Position numbers and translations under genes: made by a program. From NCBI GenBank assembly GCA_025936205.1, contig JAICTU010000445.1, positions 1-7,661 of the forward strand: 7,661 bases of DNA. Reading direction: 5' to 3'. The DNA comes from Polyangiaceae bacterium (GTDB lineage Bacteria > Myxococcota > Polyangia > Polyangiales > Polyangiaceae). Below the pieces are notes generated by a model. The model saw only the letters and a program-made list of their open reading frames with translations, was not told the DNA's origin and did not search any database. Shown here piece by piece: positions 1-7,661 of the stretch (positions within the stretch are counted from its first letter, which is position 1; the number at the start of each line of letters is the position of its first letter).

Positions 1-1727
1 GCCGCCACCACCAGGATCACGATGTCCGTGGTCTGTGCGCCACGCGCGCGCATCGCCGAGAACGCGGCGTGGCCGGGCGTATCGAGGAACGTGACCGGGC
101 CACGCGAGGTCGCGACCGAGTAGGCGCCGATGTGCTGCGTGATGCCGCCGGCTTCACCCTCGGTGACCTGGCTCTTGCGGATGTAGTCGAGCAAGCTGGT
201 CTTGCCGTGGTCGACGTGACCCATCACGGTCACGACGGGCGGACGCGGCTCCATGCCTTCGTCCTCTTCGCCCTTGGCTGCGACGCCCCCCTGGGCTGCG
301 ACCAGGCGATCCTCTTCGCTGACCGCCACGTCCTCCACTTCCCAGCCGAACTCGCTGGCCACGATCTTGGCCGTGTCCGGTTCCAGGTTGGAGTTGATGT
401 TCACCCCGGTCATGCCGAGGCTCATCAGCTTCATCAGCACTTCGCCCGCTTTGGCGCCCATCTTGCCGGCCAGCGTCTGCAGGCCGACGGCACCCTCGAT
501 CTTGACGATCTTCTTGTGGGCAGAGCGCTCTTGCGTGACCGGTGCAGCGCCCGCGCGCCGCGGCGACAGCGAACCGATGCCGCGGTGACGCATGGCCCCA
601 CCGCGCTGCGGACCAGAACTTCCGCCGACGCGACCCGGAACCATGCCGCCCCCCGGACGAGGGCCGCGCGCAGCGCCGGGACCAGACGAGCCGCTCTTGG
701 CGTCGTACTGCACGCGCCGTGGCGCTGTGCGCGGAGGCTGCGGCATCGGTACGCCCGCGCGACCTTCCCAGACCTCGATACCGGTCTTGGGACGGGGACG
801 TGCCGCGGGCTGCGGGGTGGATTCGCTCGGAGTCGAGACGGGTGCTGCGGAAACGGGAGCCGAAGGTGCTGCGGACGCGGCGGTCGAAACTCCACTTCCT
901 TTGGCTACTGAGGAAACTGATGCCGAAATGGGTGCTGCCTCCGGTGTGGGAGCGACGTCTACCACTGGTACGGCCTTCACGGGTATGCCGTTTCCACTCG
1001 CTTCGGCCGATCGCAGTGCACTTTCTGCTGCCGGGACCGGCGGAGCCGGCGTCGGTGGCGCCGAGAGGGCGGGAGGCGGCGGGGGCGGTAGCACGACAGG
1101 GGCCGGGACCACGCTGGGATCGGCAGCGCGCGCAGTGGCCTCGGGAGCCGGGCGCCGAGCGGGCGGAGCCGCGGATTCGGCCGCGGGAGCCGGCGCTGCA
1201 GCAGCAACGGGTGCCGGCGGAGCCGCCGCAGGAGCCACCGCCACGGGCGTGGCCGGCGCCGGAGCGGCGGGCGCGTGGGCCGCGGATACAGAGCTGGCAG
1301 CTGCAGAGCTGGCAGCTGCAGAGCTGGCAGCTGCAGAGCTGGCAGCTGCAGGGGCTGCAGCCGCAGTGGCTGCGGGCGCCTTCGGTGCGGGAGCCGCGGC
1401 TGGCGCCGGCGGGGGCACCGCGGGCTTGGCAGGCGGGTGAGCCTTCGCCGAAACGGGTGCTTCTTCTGCCGACGGCGGCGCGGACTCGGGGCCACCGTCC
1501 GAGGGGCGAGCGCGACGCTTCACCACCGTGGGACGAATCCGCTCTTCGGCCGCCTTCTGGCCGCTCTGGCGTTCCAGATGGCGCTTCACGCGGTCGACCT
1601 GTTCAGGCAACACCGCGCTCATGTGATTGCGCACGTCCGTGACGCCGACCGACTGGAACAAGGCCACCAGTGCCTTGTTATCCATCGCCAGATCTCGGGC
1701 GACCTCGTACACACGCATCTTACTCAT
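1..1727 (-). CDS. infB: Translation initiation factor IF-2, N-terminal 575 residues (runs off left edge)
   Basis: IF-2 is the GTPase that places initiator fMet-tRNA on the 30S subunit and promotes 50S joining. The visible part starts with an IF2_N helical module (residues 1 to about 52, beginning [13 protein letters not shown]). An Ala/Pro/Ser-rich linker follows (about 56-395), then a second IF2_N module (about 400-470, starting near [17 protein letters not shown]). The GTPase domain comes next: P-loop GHVDHGKT at 503-510, the switch-I region with [10 protein letters not shown], and the G3 motif DTPGH at 549-553. The rest of the G domain and the tRNA-binding domains lie outside the window. 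The ATG at 1727 is supported by GGAGG four bases upstream and by the conserved start of the family. The gene lies 42 bp after nusA, so it is probably cotranscribed. Long Ala/Pro-rich linkers are known for myxobacterial IF-2. A perfect AAASS x4 repeat sits at residues 127-146. I saw no frameshift in the stretches I translated, including both IF2_N modules, the repeat and the G domain. Confidence 0.97.
   Translation of the reverse strand, partial: MSKMRVYEVARDLAMDNKALVALFQSVGVTDVRNHMSAVLPEQVDRVKRHLERQSGQKAAEERIRPTVVKRRARPSDGGPESAPPSAEEAPVSAKAHPPAKPAVPPPAPAAAPAPKAPAATAAAAPAAASSAAASSAAASSAAASSVSAAHAPAAPAPATPVAVAPAAAPPAPVAAAAPAPAAESAAPPARRPAPEATARAADPSVVPAPVVLPPPPPPALSAPPTPAPPVPAAESALRSAEASGNGIPVKAVPVVDVAPTPEAAPISASVSSVAKGSGVSTAASAAPSAPVSAAPVSTPSESTPQPAARPRPKTGIEVWEGRAGVPMPQPPRTAPRRVQYDAKSGSSGPGAARGPRPGGGMVPGRVGGSSGPQRGGAMRHRGIGSLSPRRAGAAPVTQERSAHKKIVKIEGAVGLQTLAGKMGAKAGEVLMKLMSLGMTGVNINSNLEPDTAKIVASEFGWEVEDVAVSEEDRLVAAQGGVAAKGEEDEGMEPRPPVVTVMGHVDHGKTSLLDYIRKSQVTEGEAGGITQHIGAYSVATSRGPVTFLDTPGHAAFSAMRARGAQTTDIVILVVA
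1291..1350 (-). repeat. Perfect 15-bp tandem repeat x4 inside infB
   Basis: The plus-strand unit GAGCTGGCAGCTGCA occurs four times in a row with no base differences (1291, 1306, 1321, 1336). The unit length is a multiple of three, so in infB it encodes four copies of AAASS (residues 127-146) without breaking the frame. The flanks are also Ala-rich but degenerate, so this block looks like a recent slippage expansion within the linker. Each unit contains the palindrome GCAGCTGC. Confidence 0.97.
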
Positions 1728-1731
1728 AGAA

Positions 1732-1736
1732 CCTCC
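1732..1736 (-). promoter_or_regulatory. Shine-Dalgarno of infB
   Basis: The minus strand reads GCGGAGG-TTCT-ATG. This is a strong GGAGG core with a short 4-base spacer. It fixes the infB start at 1727, where the protein begins with the conserved IF2_N sequence. Confidence 0.75.
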
Positions 1737-1769
1737 GCACAGCTCGGATGCGAACTCCTTTGATCCCGC

Positions 1770-3407
<1,638 letters not shown>

Positions 3408-3447
3408 GGATCTTACCTGGTATCCTTCGTCAAACTCGGTACGGCCT

Positions 3448-4158
3448 TCACTTACGCCCTCGAGCTGCGCCCGCTTGCTTCTGGCGAGGAGCCGCACCCG
3501 AGCCCTTTGGGCGAGGAGTCAAAGAGCCCCGGCCGGCTCGCTGACGCGGCGAGAACCCCATCCCCTGCCAATCGATGACGAGCTGTCCCGAGCGGATGTT
3601 GTCGAAAGCGAGCGTGCGCGGCGCCAATGTCCCGTCGGCGCGGGTGAGCTCGGCCTTGGGCGCATCGTCCGACTCCAGGACTACCCGCCCCTCGGCATCG
3701 ACGCCACCCAGCGTGCCCACGATCACGGATTGCCCCGCCACCGGATCGCCCAACTTGATCTTGGCCAGCTTGCCCCGAAAGCGCTGGTAGTCAGCGAGCT
3801 TGTACAGCTTGCGCTCGAGGCCGGGGGATCCCACTTCGAGACGGTAGTTCCCGTCGATCAGCTCCAGCACGTCGAACGCGGTCGAGAGATCGCGCGAGAC
3901 GCGCGAGCAGACGTCGAGCGTCACGCCCTCCCCCGGTTCCACGGGCTTGCCGGACGCCTCACCGTCGGAAGAAGCGGCAGCCTCCGTGCCAGCCTGCGCC
4001 GCCTCGGCGTTTTCGACCGTCATGTACAGCACGCGGCCCTGCGAGTCGGTACGCCAGACGAGCTCCACGCCTGCCAGTCCGTGCGCGCGCAGAACGGGCT
4101 CGATCGCGTCGAGGAGGCGCTCGCGGGGTAGTCCTGGGAGTTTTTCGTAGGCGAACAT
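3448..4158 (-). CDS. rimP: Ribosome maturation factor RimP
   Basis: RimP is a cytoplasmic factor needed for maturation of the 30S subunit. The predicted protein has 236 residues, longer than the usual 150-170 or so. The N-terminal domain is recognisable from LLDAIEPVLRAHGLAGVELVW (15-35) and from GVTLDVCSRVSRDLSTAFDV (78-97) followed by NYRLEVGSPGLERKL (104-118), the most conserved block of the family. The SH3-like C-terminal domain spans about 122-200. Two additions explain the extra length: an Ala/Glu/Gly-rich insertion at about 51-76 within the N-terminal domain, and a basic Gly/Pro/Arg-rich tail at about 205-236. ATG 4158 fits the family N-terminus, but no good Shine-Dalgarno precedes it. 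It is the first gene of the rimP-nusA-infB operon, a very widespread order that strongly supports the call. Confidence 0.93.
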   Translation of the reverse strand: MFAYEKLPGLPRERLLDAIEPVLRAHGLAGVELVWRTDSQGRVLYMTVENAEAAQAGTEAAASSDGEASGKPVEPGEGVTLDVCSRVSRDLSTAFDVLELIDGNYRLEVGSPGLERKLYKLADYQRFRGKLAKIKLGDPVAGQSVIVGTLGGVDAEGRVVLESDDAPKAELTRADGTLAPRTLAFDNIRSGQLVIDWQGMGFSPRQRAGRGSLTPRPKGSGAAPRQKQAGAARGRK

Positions 4159-4252
4159 GAAGACGCTGAATGGAGCTCAGACGGCGGCAGCGTTCCCAGG
4201 CACCGAGCGGTCTTCACGGCAGCGAGGAGAGCAGAGTAACCTGCAGAACCTC

Positions 4253-4266
4253 GCGGGGTGTCCCGC
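4253..4266 (-). other. Short hairpin in the rimP leader
   Basis: GCGGG (4253-4257) and CCCGC (4262-4266) form a perfect 5-bp GC stem with a 4-base loop, about 95 bp upstream of the rimP ATG. No T-tract follows on either strand, so it is not a terminator. It could be a structural element of the leader or chance in GC-rich DNA. Confidence 0.4.
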
Positions 4267-4301
4267 AGAAGCCATTGGCACCGACGGGATCCGACCCCCC
4301 G

Positions 4302-4330
4302 AAAAAAAACGGATCCCATACTGGGATCCG
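4302..4330 (-). terminator. Intrinsic (Rho-independent) terminator, minus strand
   Basis: The arms CGGATCCCA (4310-4318) and TGGGATCCG (4322-4330) form a perfect 9-bp stem with a 3-base loop. Read on the minus strand, the stem is followed at once by eight T (4309-4302). The stem is preceded by A8 and lacks a T-run on the plus strand, so it acts in one direction. It lies 146 bp after the stop of the DUF1285-like gene and 143 bp before the rimP start. The simplest reading is that it ends the transcript of the former; an attenuator in a long rimP leader is the alternative. A third GGGATCCG copy at 4286-4293 can also pair with the 4310-4317 arm. Confidence 0.85.
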
Positions 4331-4476
4331 CAAAGGGAACGCCACCCACCGAGTGGGCGCAGGCAACGTAGCCAAGTCGCGGGGTCCGCGCAAGCTCAGG
4401 CGGGGGCCCGACCAGTATCGGCCCAACGACCCATGGCTAACCCACCGTGCGGGATTCTGACCCGTTTTCAGCGGCC

Positions 4477-4974
4477 TCAACGGATCGGATAGCGTCTTCC
4501 ACCGACCTCGAGCTGCGGTTCCCCCGCCGCGCCCTCGCTCAGGTAGGGCCAGAGCGAGCTTTGCGCGCTGGGGGTGAAGCGAGCCTCGAAGGCGCCGTCT
4601 TTCACGCGGCAATACAGCGCGTCGCGTGCCCCGAGCCGCAGGCTGGCCGGGTCGAGCAGCTCCTCGGTCCCATCCGAAAGCGAGAGCCGGAGCCCTTCCC
4701 CCTCGGCACCGACAACGGAGGCAACGGCGCGCACGAAATGTGGGACGTCGTCGACACTGAAGTAGGTCCAGTCGTAACCATTGCACAGCACGAAGCGCCC
4801 GTCGTCCGGGTGACGCCGGATCCAGGTCGCGAAAGCTGCCTGCATGCCGGGGTGGCGCACGAGCTCGCCGGCGTGCCAAAATCGCCCTTCTGCATCCAGG
4901 CGGATGGTGCTCTCGCGCGACTGCCCCGGGGGTGGCGGTCTGCGGAAGAACTCCGGGTGCTCGACGGGCAACAT
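4477..4974 (-). CDS. DUF1285-like protein of unknown function
   Basis: The predicted protein has 165 residues, is soluble, and has no signal peptide or membrane segment. After a short Pro-rich start (11-17) the layout matches DUF1285 proteins as I recall them. STIRLDAEGRFWHAGELVRH (22-41) resembles the family's 'I-x-I-DxxGxWxxxGxxI-R' opening. DDGRFVLCNGYDWTYFSVDDVP (57-78) matches 'DGxYxLxxP...VxVEDxP', and ALYCRVKDGAFEARFTPSAQSSL (119-141) matches the closing block. The family has no settled biochemical role; a part in signalling has been proposed from structures. The start at 4974 is the only ATG before the conserved region, but its Shine-Dalgarno is weak. The gene is divergent from the methyltransferase with 3 bp between start codons, and its transcript probably ends at the terminator at 4302-4330. 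The real gene is high confidence; the family assignment is moderate. Confidence 0.7.
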   Translation of the reverse strand: MLPVEHPEFFRRPPPPGQSRESTIRLDAEGRFWHAGELVRHPGMQAAFATWIRRHPDDGRFVLCNGYDWTYFSVDDVPHFVRAVASVVGAEGEGLRLSLSDGTEELLDPASLRLGARDALYCRVKDGAFEARFTPSAQSSLWPYLSEGAAGEPQLEVGGRRYPIR

Positions 4975-4977
4975 CGA

Positions 4978-5757
4978 ATGAATCCAGACTACACCAGTTC
5001 CACGGCCGAGCGCGCTCCGACTCCGAGTGATCCGAACGCGACGCGGCGCTATTACGACGCCTTTGCGAAAAACTACGAAGCGCGGCGCGGTGCGCAGAGT
5101 CGCGGCGGCTACCACGACCTGATCGACGAGCTGGAGTCGGAGTTCGTGAGGCGCTTTGGCACGGACAAGGACGTGCTGGAGGTGGGCTGCGGCACGGGCC
5201 TGGTCTTGTCGCGCATCGCCCAGTTTGCGCGCTGCGCGCGCGGGGTCGATCTTTCCCCGCGCATGCTCGACGCCGCGCGCGAGCGGCAGCTCGACGTACA
5301 GCAGGGCAGTGCCACGGATCTGCCCTTCGAAGACGACACGTTCGACGTCGCCTGCTCGTTCAAGGTGCTCGCTCACGTCGAGCAGATCGAGCTGGCGCTC
5401 TCGGAGATGGCCCGCGTGGTGCGCCCGGGCGGCTACATTCTCGCGGAGTTCTACAATCCCTGGAGCCTGCGCGGCCTGATCAAGCGCTTCGGCCCCGCGC
5501 TGCGCATCGCGGAAGGCATCGATGAGGCCGACGTTTACACGCGCTTCGACTCGCCTTGGCGCGCCGAGAAGCTGCTGCCTCCGCACTGCCGGCTCGTGGC
5601 GGAGCGCGGTGTGCGCATCACCGTGCCGAGCGCACTGCTGCTGAAGGTACCGCTGCTCGACAAGGCCTTCTGGTTTTCCGAGCGCCGCCTGTGCGACTCG
5701 CCGTTGCGGCGCTTCGGAGGCTTCTGGATCGGCGCTTTTCAGAAGCAGGCGCGCTGA
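4978..5757 (+). CDS. Class I SAM-dependent methyltransferase (Methyltransf_11 type)
   Basis: The predicted soluble protein of 259 residues should transfer a methyl group from S-adenosylmethionine to an unidentified acceptor. After RRYYDAFAKNYEARRG (23-38), a typical lead-in, comes motif I VLEVGCGTG (66-74), the SAM-binding glycine loop. The acidic strand-2 end GVDLSPRML (89-97) follows, then ATDLPFEDDTFDVACSFKVLAHV (112-134) and ARVVRPGGYILAEFYNP (145-161). The C-terminal part (about 190-259, with FDSPWRAEKLLPP and SPLRRFGGFWIGAFQK) likely shapes the substrate pocket; nothing in it names the substrate. Start choice is uncertain. ATG 4978 has only a weak ribosome site. An in-frame GTG at 4957 has GGAAG eight bases upstream and would add seven residues while overlapping the divergent gene. 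It converges with the minus-strand gene ending at 5810. Confidence 0.9.
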   Translation: MNPDYTSSTAERAPTPSDPNATRRYYDAFAKNYEARRGAQSRGGYHDLIDELESEFVRRFGTDKDVLEVGCGTGLVLSRIAQFARCARGVDLSPRMLDAARERQLDVQQGSATDLPFEDDTFDVACSFKVLAHVEQIELALSEMARVVRPGGYILAEFYNPWSLRGLIKRFGPALRIAEGIDEADVYTRFDSPWRAEKLLPPHCRLVAERGVRITVPSALLLKVPLLDKAFWFSERRLCDSPLRRFGGFWIGAFQKQAR

Positions 5758-5771
5758 GCGTTCTGCTCAGC
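5753..5771 (+). terminator. Possible hairpin terminator after the methyltransferase
   Basis: GCTGAGC (5753-5759, covering the stop codon) and GCTCAGC (5765-5771) form a 7-bp stem with a 5-base loop. The following bases are pyrimidine-rich (CTCTGCCTCT) but not a T-run, so efficient intrinsic termination is doubtful. The GCTCAG arm recurs at 5792-5797 and 5808-5813, giving alternative pairings. Confidence 0.35.
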
Positions 5772-5813
5772 TCTGCCTCTGCTCTGCCTCTGCTCAGCTC
5801 TGCCTCTGCTCAG
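5763..5813. repeat. Short tandem repeat array between convergent genes
   Basis: The array reads as CTGCTCAGCTCTGCCT (5763-5778), a shortened CTGCTCTGCCT (5779-5789), a second perfect 16-bp copy (5790-5805) and a partial CTGCTCAG (5806-5813). It starts just after the methyltransferase stop and fills most of the 52-bp gap. Its last unit covers the stop codon (5810-5812) of the convergent gene, whose C-terminus ends at GAF. It is a low-complexity, slippage-prone spacer. Confidence 0.9.
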
Positions 5814-6829
5814 AAAGCCCCGCTCACGCCGAGCCAGCCCAGCCCGATGTCGGGACGCAGTGTGGCGCCGTGCGTCTTCGCCGGCTCGCGCGAGCGCAGC
5901 GCATCGGGCAGCGGCCGGCGCCGCTGGCCCACCTCGATCTCGCCGCGATAGGAGACGTTGGCCTCGATGATCCCGGCTGCGGCGACCCCGACCAGGCTCA
6001 TCCAGGCGATGGTGCCGACCTGGCGGGCCGCGCGCACCTTGCTCGTCAAGTCGCCGCTATCCAGCGGCGCCCGCCCACCCTGGGCCTTGGAGTGCAGGCC
6101 GAGCTCGATCGAGGTGGCGGTCAGCGCGGTGATCGACAGCGCCAGCTCGCTGCTCAGGAAGATCCAGCCCAGGGTGTTATCTTCATTCTGAAACTGGCCC
6201 AGTCCGAAGGGCACCCAGGCCATCCAGCGATCATTGCGCCGCACCACGGTCTCCAGACTGGCCAGGCGCTCCAGCTCGGCGACACGCCAGCGTTCGCGTT
6301 GCTCCGCTCTCAGCCGCGCCTCGGCCTCCCTCCGACCGCGCTCCAGCTCCTCTTCCTGCTGGCGCTCGAGCAGCACCATCAAGCTGCTGCGCACCTGCAC
6401 GAACATGTCGACCACGCTGGGAGGAAACACGACCGGGTCCGGTGGCTCGAGCTGGCGATCGTCCAGGATGGCCTGGCGAAACTGAGCCCGAGCGTCCTCG
6501 GAACGGCCAGAGGCGATCAGGCACGCTGCCAGGTAGACACGCGCCGTGCCACGCTCCTTCAGCTGCAGGCGATCCGCCTGCTCGAGCAGACGTGTGAAGG
6601 CGTCGACGCACGCTGCGTAGCGCGCCGACTCATAATAGAGGCGCGCGCGCTCGAACGCCGCCGCCGCATCCAGCTCCGCAGGATGGCCGGCGTTCGGTGC
6701 CGCCGGCGACGGGGCTGAATGAGGAACGGCTGCGGGAGAAACCCCAGGCTGGGCGGAGACGACGGTGCTCACGCACAGAGAGCCTGCCAGGAGCAGACAG
6801 AGAATGCGGTGACGCGGGCCAGCCATCAT
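5810..6829 (-). CDS. Secreted/membrane TPR-like and coiled-coil protein, unknown function
   Basis: The predicted protein has 339 residues. An export signal (1-26) has basic residues, a hydrophobic core LCLLLAG and a likely cleavage at VSA|QP; no lipobox is seen. A Pro/Ala-rich stretch (28-50) leads to a TPR-like helical region (about 52-125) with FERARLYYESARYAACVDAF and ARVYLAACLIASGRSEDARAQF. A strongly charged coiled coil spans about 153-195 (ERQQEEELERGRREAEARLR). Two hydrophobic helices follow (about 221-243 and 271-290), the first after WVPFGLGQFQNEDN, a pattern I associate with myxobacterial TPR membrane proteins. The tail ends DIGLGWLGVSGAF. The protein is probably anchored in the envelope and makes protein contacts. 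Adjacent ATGs at 6829 and 6826 cannot be separated, because a GGAG lies 14 bases before the first. The gene follows the upstream gene by 52 bp, suggesting one operon. No specific function can be given. Confidence 0.85.
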   Translation of the reverse strand: MMAGPRHRILCLLLAGSLCVSTVVSAQPGVSPAAVPHSAPSPAAPNAGHPAELDAAAAFERARLYYESARYAACVDAFTRLLEQADRLQLKERGTARVYLAACLIASGRSEDARAQFRQAILDDRQLEPPDPVVFPPSVVDMFVQVRSSLMVLLERQQEEELERGRREAEARLRAEQRERWRVAELERLASLETVVRRNDRWMAWVPFGLGQFQNEDNTLGWIFLSSELALSITALTATSIELGLHSKAQGGRAPLDSGDLTSKVRAARQVGTIAWMSLVGVAAAGIIEANVSYRGEIEVGQRRRPLPDALRSREPAKTHGATLRPDIGLGWLGVSGAF

Positions 6830-6881
6830 GGGCGACGGCCCAACTCCGGACCGTAGCCGTGACTCTAGCGGCCCCGGAACC
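6830..6881 (-). other. 52-bp spacer between the two envelope-like genes
   Basis: There is no terminator with a T-tract and no clear promoter, consistent with cotranscription. A 6-bp inverted repeat (CCGTAG 6851-6856, CTACGG 6882-6887, the latter covering the upstream stop codon TAG) could fold in the RNA, but its 25-base loop makes it weak. Confidence 0.4.
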
Positions 6882-7661
6882 CTACGGCCATGGAATAACT
6901 TGGGTCTGCCCGGCGCGCAGCGTGACTTCGGACTTCTGCGGAGGGGCCGAGGAATCATCGGCGCGCAGGGTGCACGTGACAGGCCCCACGCTCACGCGGG
7001 ACATCTTGATGTGGACATCGCCAGGAAAGCGCTGATCGCCGGAAAATAGGCTCGGGCACGTCAACAGCCCGCTCACACCCTCCTCTGCGCTGACGCGCAC
7101 GATGGCATCCAGGAAGGGGATTTCACCGTTCACCTGCTGTGGGCCTTCGCCGGCGACGATGTTCACGATGCGTTCAGAGCTCACGCAACAGTTGCCTTCC
7201 GGGGCAACGAACTCGAAGCGATGGGCTCCGAGCGTGAGCGAGTGGTGAACGTCGCCGAACCACTGGACCGGCTCGCCATCGATGCGCAAGGTGCCCCCCG
7301 TCGCCCCCGTGATGTGCACCACCACGTCGCGGCTGGTGACGGGCTCGGCCTCGTTGGCGCCCGTGCTTGCGCGCCGATTGCCGCCGCGCACCACGCCCGC
7401 GGGACGCGCCGGGCCTGCGGCTGCCTCTGTCTTGCCCGCGGCGGACTCCGTTGGCGGCGCGGCAGCAGCGGGCACGTGCAGCGCGGCGCTGCCTGCCCCG
7501 GCCGTGCCTGCTGCCGGTGCTGCGGCAGAGGGCAGCCCCGCGCTCGCCGGACCCGGCGCCGCGGCGCTCGGCAGGCTGGGCGCGGGGGACTGGGGCACCT
7601 CGCGGGCGAGCGGCGGAATCAGCTCCGGGCGCTGACGCGCGGGCCCGATCTGGCGATAAGA
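6882..7661 (-). CDS. C-terminal part of a protein with Ala/Pro-rich linker and PEGA-like domains (runs off right edge)
   Basis: The frame stays open to the right edge, so the N-terminus is missing. An in-frame GTG at 7598 is only an internal codon. The visible 259 residues begin with an Ala/Pro/Gly-rich linker (about 22-105). A beta-rich region follows (about 112-171) with GGTLRIDGEPVQW and SLTLGAHRFEFVAPEGNCC, which resembles a PEGA domain ('VDGxxxG...L.PGxHxv'). A second beta-rich segment (about 185-259) contains LLTCPSLF and PVTCTLR. Four cysteines (158, 159, 202, 230) suggest disulfides and a position outside the cytoplasm. In Myxococcota this kind of tail is often attached to Ser/Thr protein kinases or surface proteins, but no kinase motif lies in the window, so that remains a guess. 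It lies upstream of, and is probably cotranscribed with, the TPR-like gene. Confidence 0.75.
   Translation of the reverse strand, partial: SYRQIGPARQRPELIPPLAREVPQSPAPSLPSAAAPGPASAGLPSAAAPAAGTAGAGSAALHVPAAAAPPTESAAGKTEAAAGPARPAGVVRGGNRRASTGANEAEPVTSRDVVVHITGATGGTLRIDGEPVQWFGDVHHSLTLGAHRFEFVAPEGNCCVSSERIVNIVAGEGPQQVNGEIPFLDAIVRVSAEEGVSGLLTCPSLFSGDQRFPGDVHIKMSRVSVGPVTCTLRADDSSAPPQKSEVTLRAGQTQVIPWP

Larger units (their letters stand above)
4159..4476. other. Structured 318-bp intergenic region upstream of rimP
   Basis: I see no convincing gene or tRNA here; in E. coli an initiator tRNA precedes rimP, but none is recognisable in this window. The stretch holds the leader and presumably the promoter of the rimP-nusA-infB operon, plus the 3' trailer of the DUF1285-like gene. 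I could not pick out a confident -35/-10 pair for rimP. Besides the terminator at 4302-4330 there are four short hairpins: 4253-4266 (GCGGG/CCCGC, 4-base loop), 4345-4357 (CCCAC/GTGGG, 3-base loop), 4378-4390 (CGCGG/CCGCG, 3-base loop) and 4404-4424 (seven pairs with one bulge, 6-base loop). Several short open frames cross the region but show no family features and are probably chance in GC-rich DNA. Confidence 0.7.

Noticed and set aside
69..1642. Several long open frames on the plus strand opposite infB
   Set aside because: They mirror the infB codons; low-complexity Arg/Ala/Gly sequence comes from the Ala/Pro linker read backwards.
3408..3497. Longer NusA start at 3497
   Set aside because: It would overlap the rimP 3' end; the extra 30 residues do not resemble NusA, whose conserved start is at 3407.
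4378..4390. CGCGG/CCGCG hairpin as a terminator
   Set aside because: There is no T-run on either side, and 5-bp GC stems are common by chance at this GC content.
4159..4476. tRNA gene upstream of rimP, as in the E. coli operon
   Set aside because: No acceptor/T-arm pairing with a GTTC-type T-loop could be found on either strand by eye.
4975..5586. Upstream extension of the DUF1285-like frame across the methyltransferase
   Set aside because: The extension is antisense to clear methyltransferase motifs; the conserved part starts shortly after ATG 4974.
5870..6718. 282-codon plus-strand frame opposite the TPR-like gene
   Set aside because: The minus-strand frame has a signal peptide, TPR-like helices and hydrophobic segments; the plus frame shows only antisense-type composition.
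7596..7598. GTG at 7598 as the true start of the PEGA-like protein
   Set aside because: The frame remains open to the window edge with the same Pro-rich composition, and no ribosome site precedes the GTG; the gene is more likely truncated by the window.

Overview
The window is GC-rich and gene-dense, with no mobile elements, CRISPR arrays or recognisable RNA genes. It looks like chromosome from a deltaproteobacterium-type organism, most likely Myxococcota. Three things suggest this: an IF-2 with a very long Ala/Pro-rich linker, a NusA of the deltaproteobacterial type with extra sequence in its N-terminal domain, and secreted or envelope proteins with Ala/Pro-rich linkers and a PEGA-like fold. 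The lineage is inferred from protein style, not from a marker search.

Positions 1-4158 hold a translation/transcription operon read on the minus strand: rimP (30S maturation), nusA (transcription elongation, termination and antitermination), then infB (IF-2), which runs off the left edge. The spacers are 40 and 42 bp, with no terminator between the genes. The small gene ylxR, which often sits between nusA and infB, is absent. The 318-bp region upstream of rimP (4159-4476) is full of short hairpins. It includes a textbook minus-strand intrinsic terminator (perfect 9-bp stem plus T8), which ends transcription from the next gene or acts in the leader of the rimP operon.

Positions 4477-5757 hold two head-to-head genes whose apparent start codons lie 3 bp apart: a DUF1285-like protein (minus) and a class I SAM-dependent methyltransferase (plus). 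A 52-bp gap made largely of CTGCTCAG/CTGCCT repeats separates the methyltransferase from a convergent minus-strand pair. That pair is a secreted or membrane protein with a TPR-like region, a charged coiled coil and two hydrophobic helices, preceded by the C-terminal part of a larger protein with an Ala/Pro-rich linker and cysteine-containing PEGA-like beta domains. The pair is probably one envelope-related operon of unknown function.

No clearly new system is visible. The best leads are the structured terminator/leader upstream of the nusA operon, the perfect 4x15-bp expansion inside infB, the almost touching divergent starts, and the uncharacterised envelope pair.
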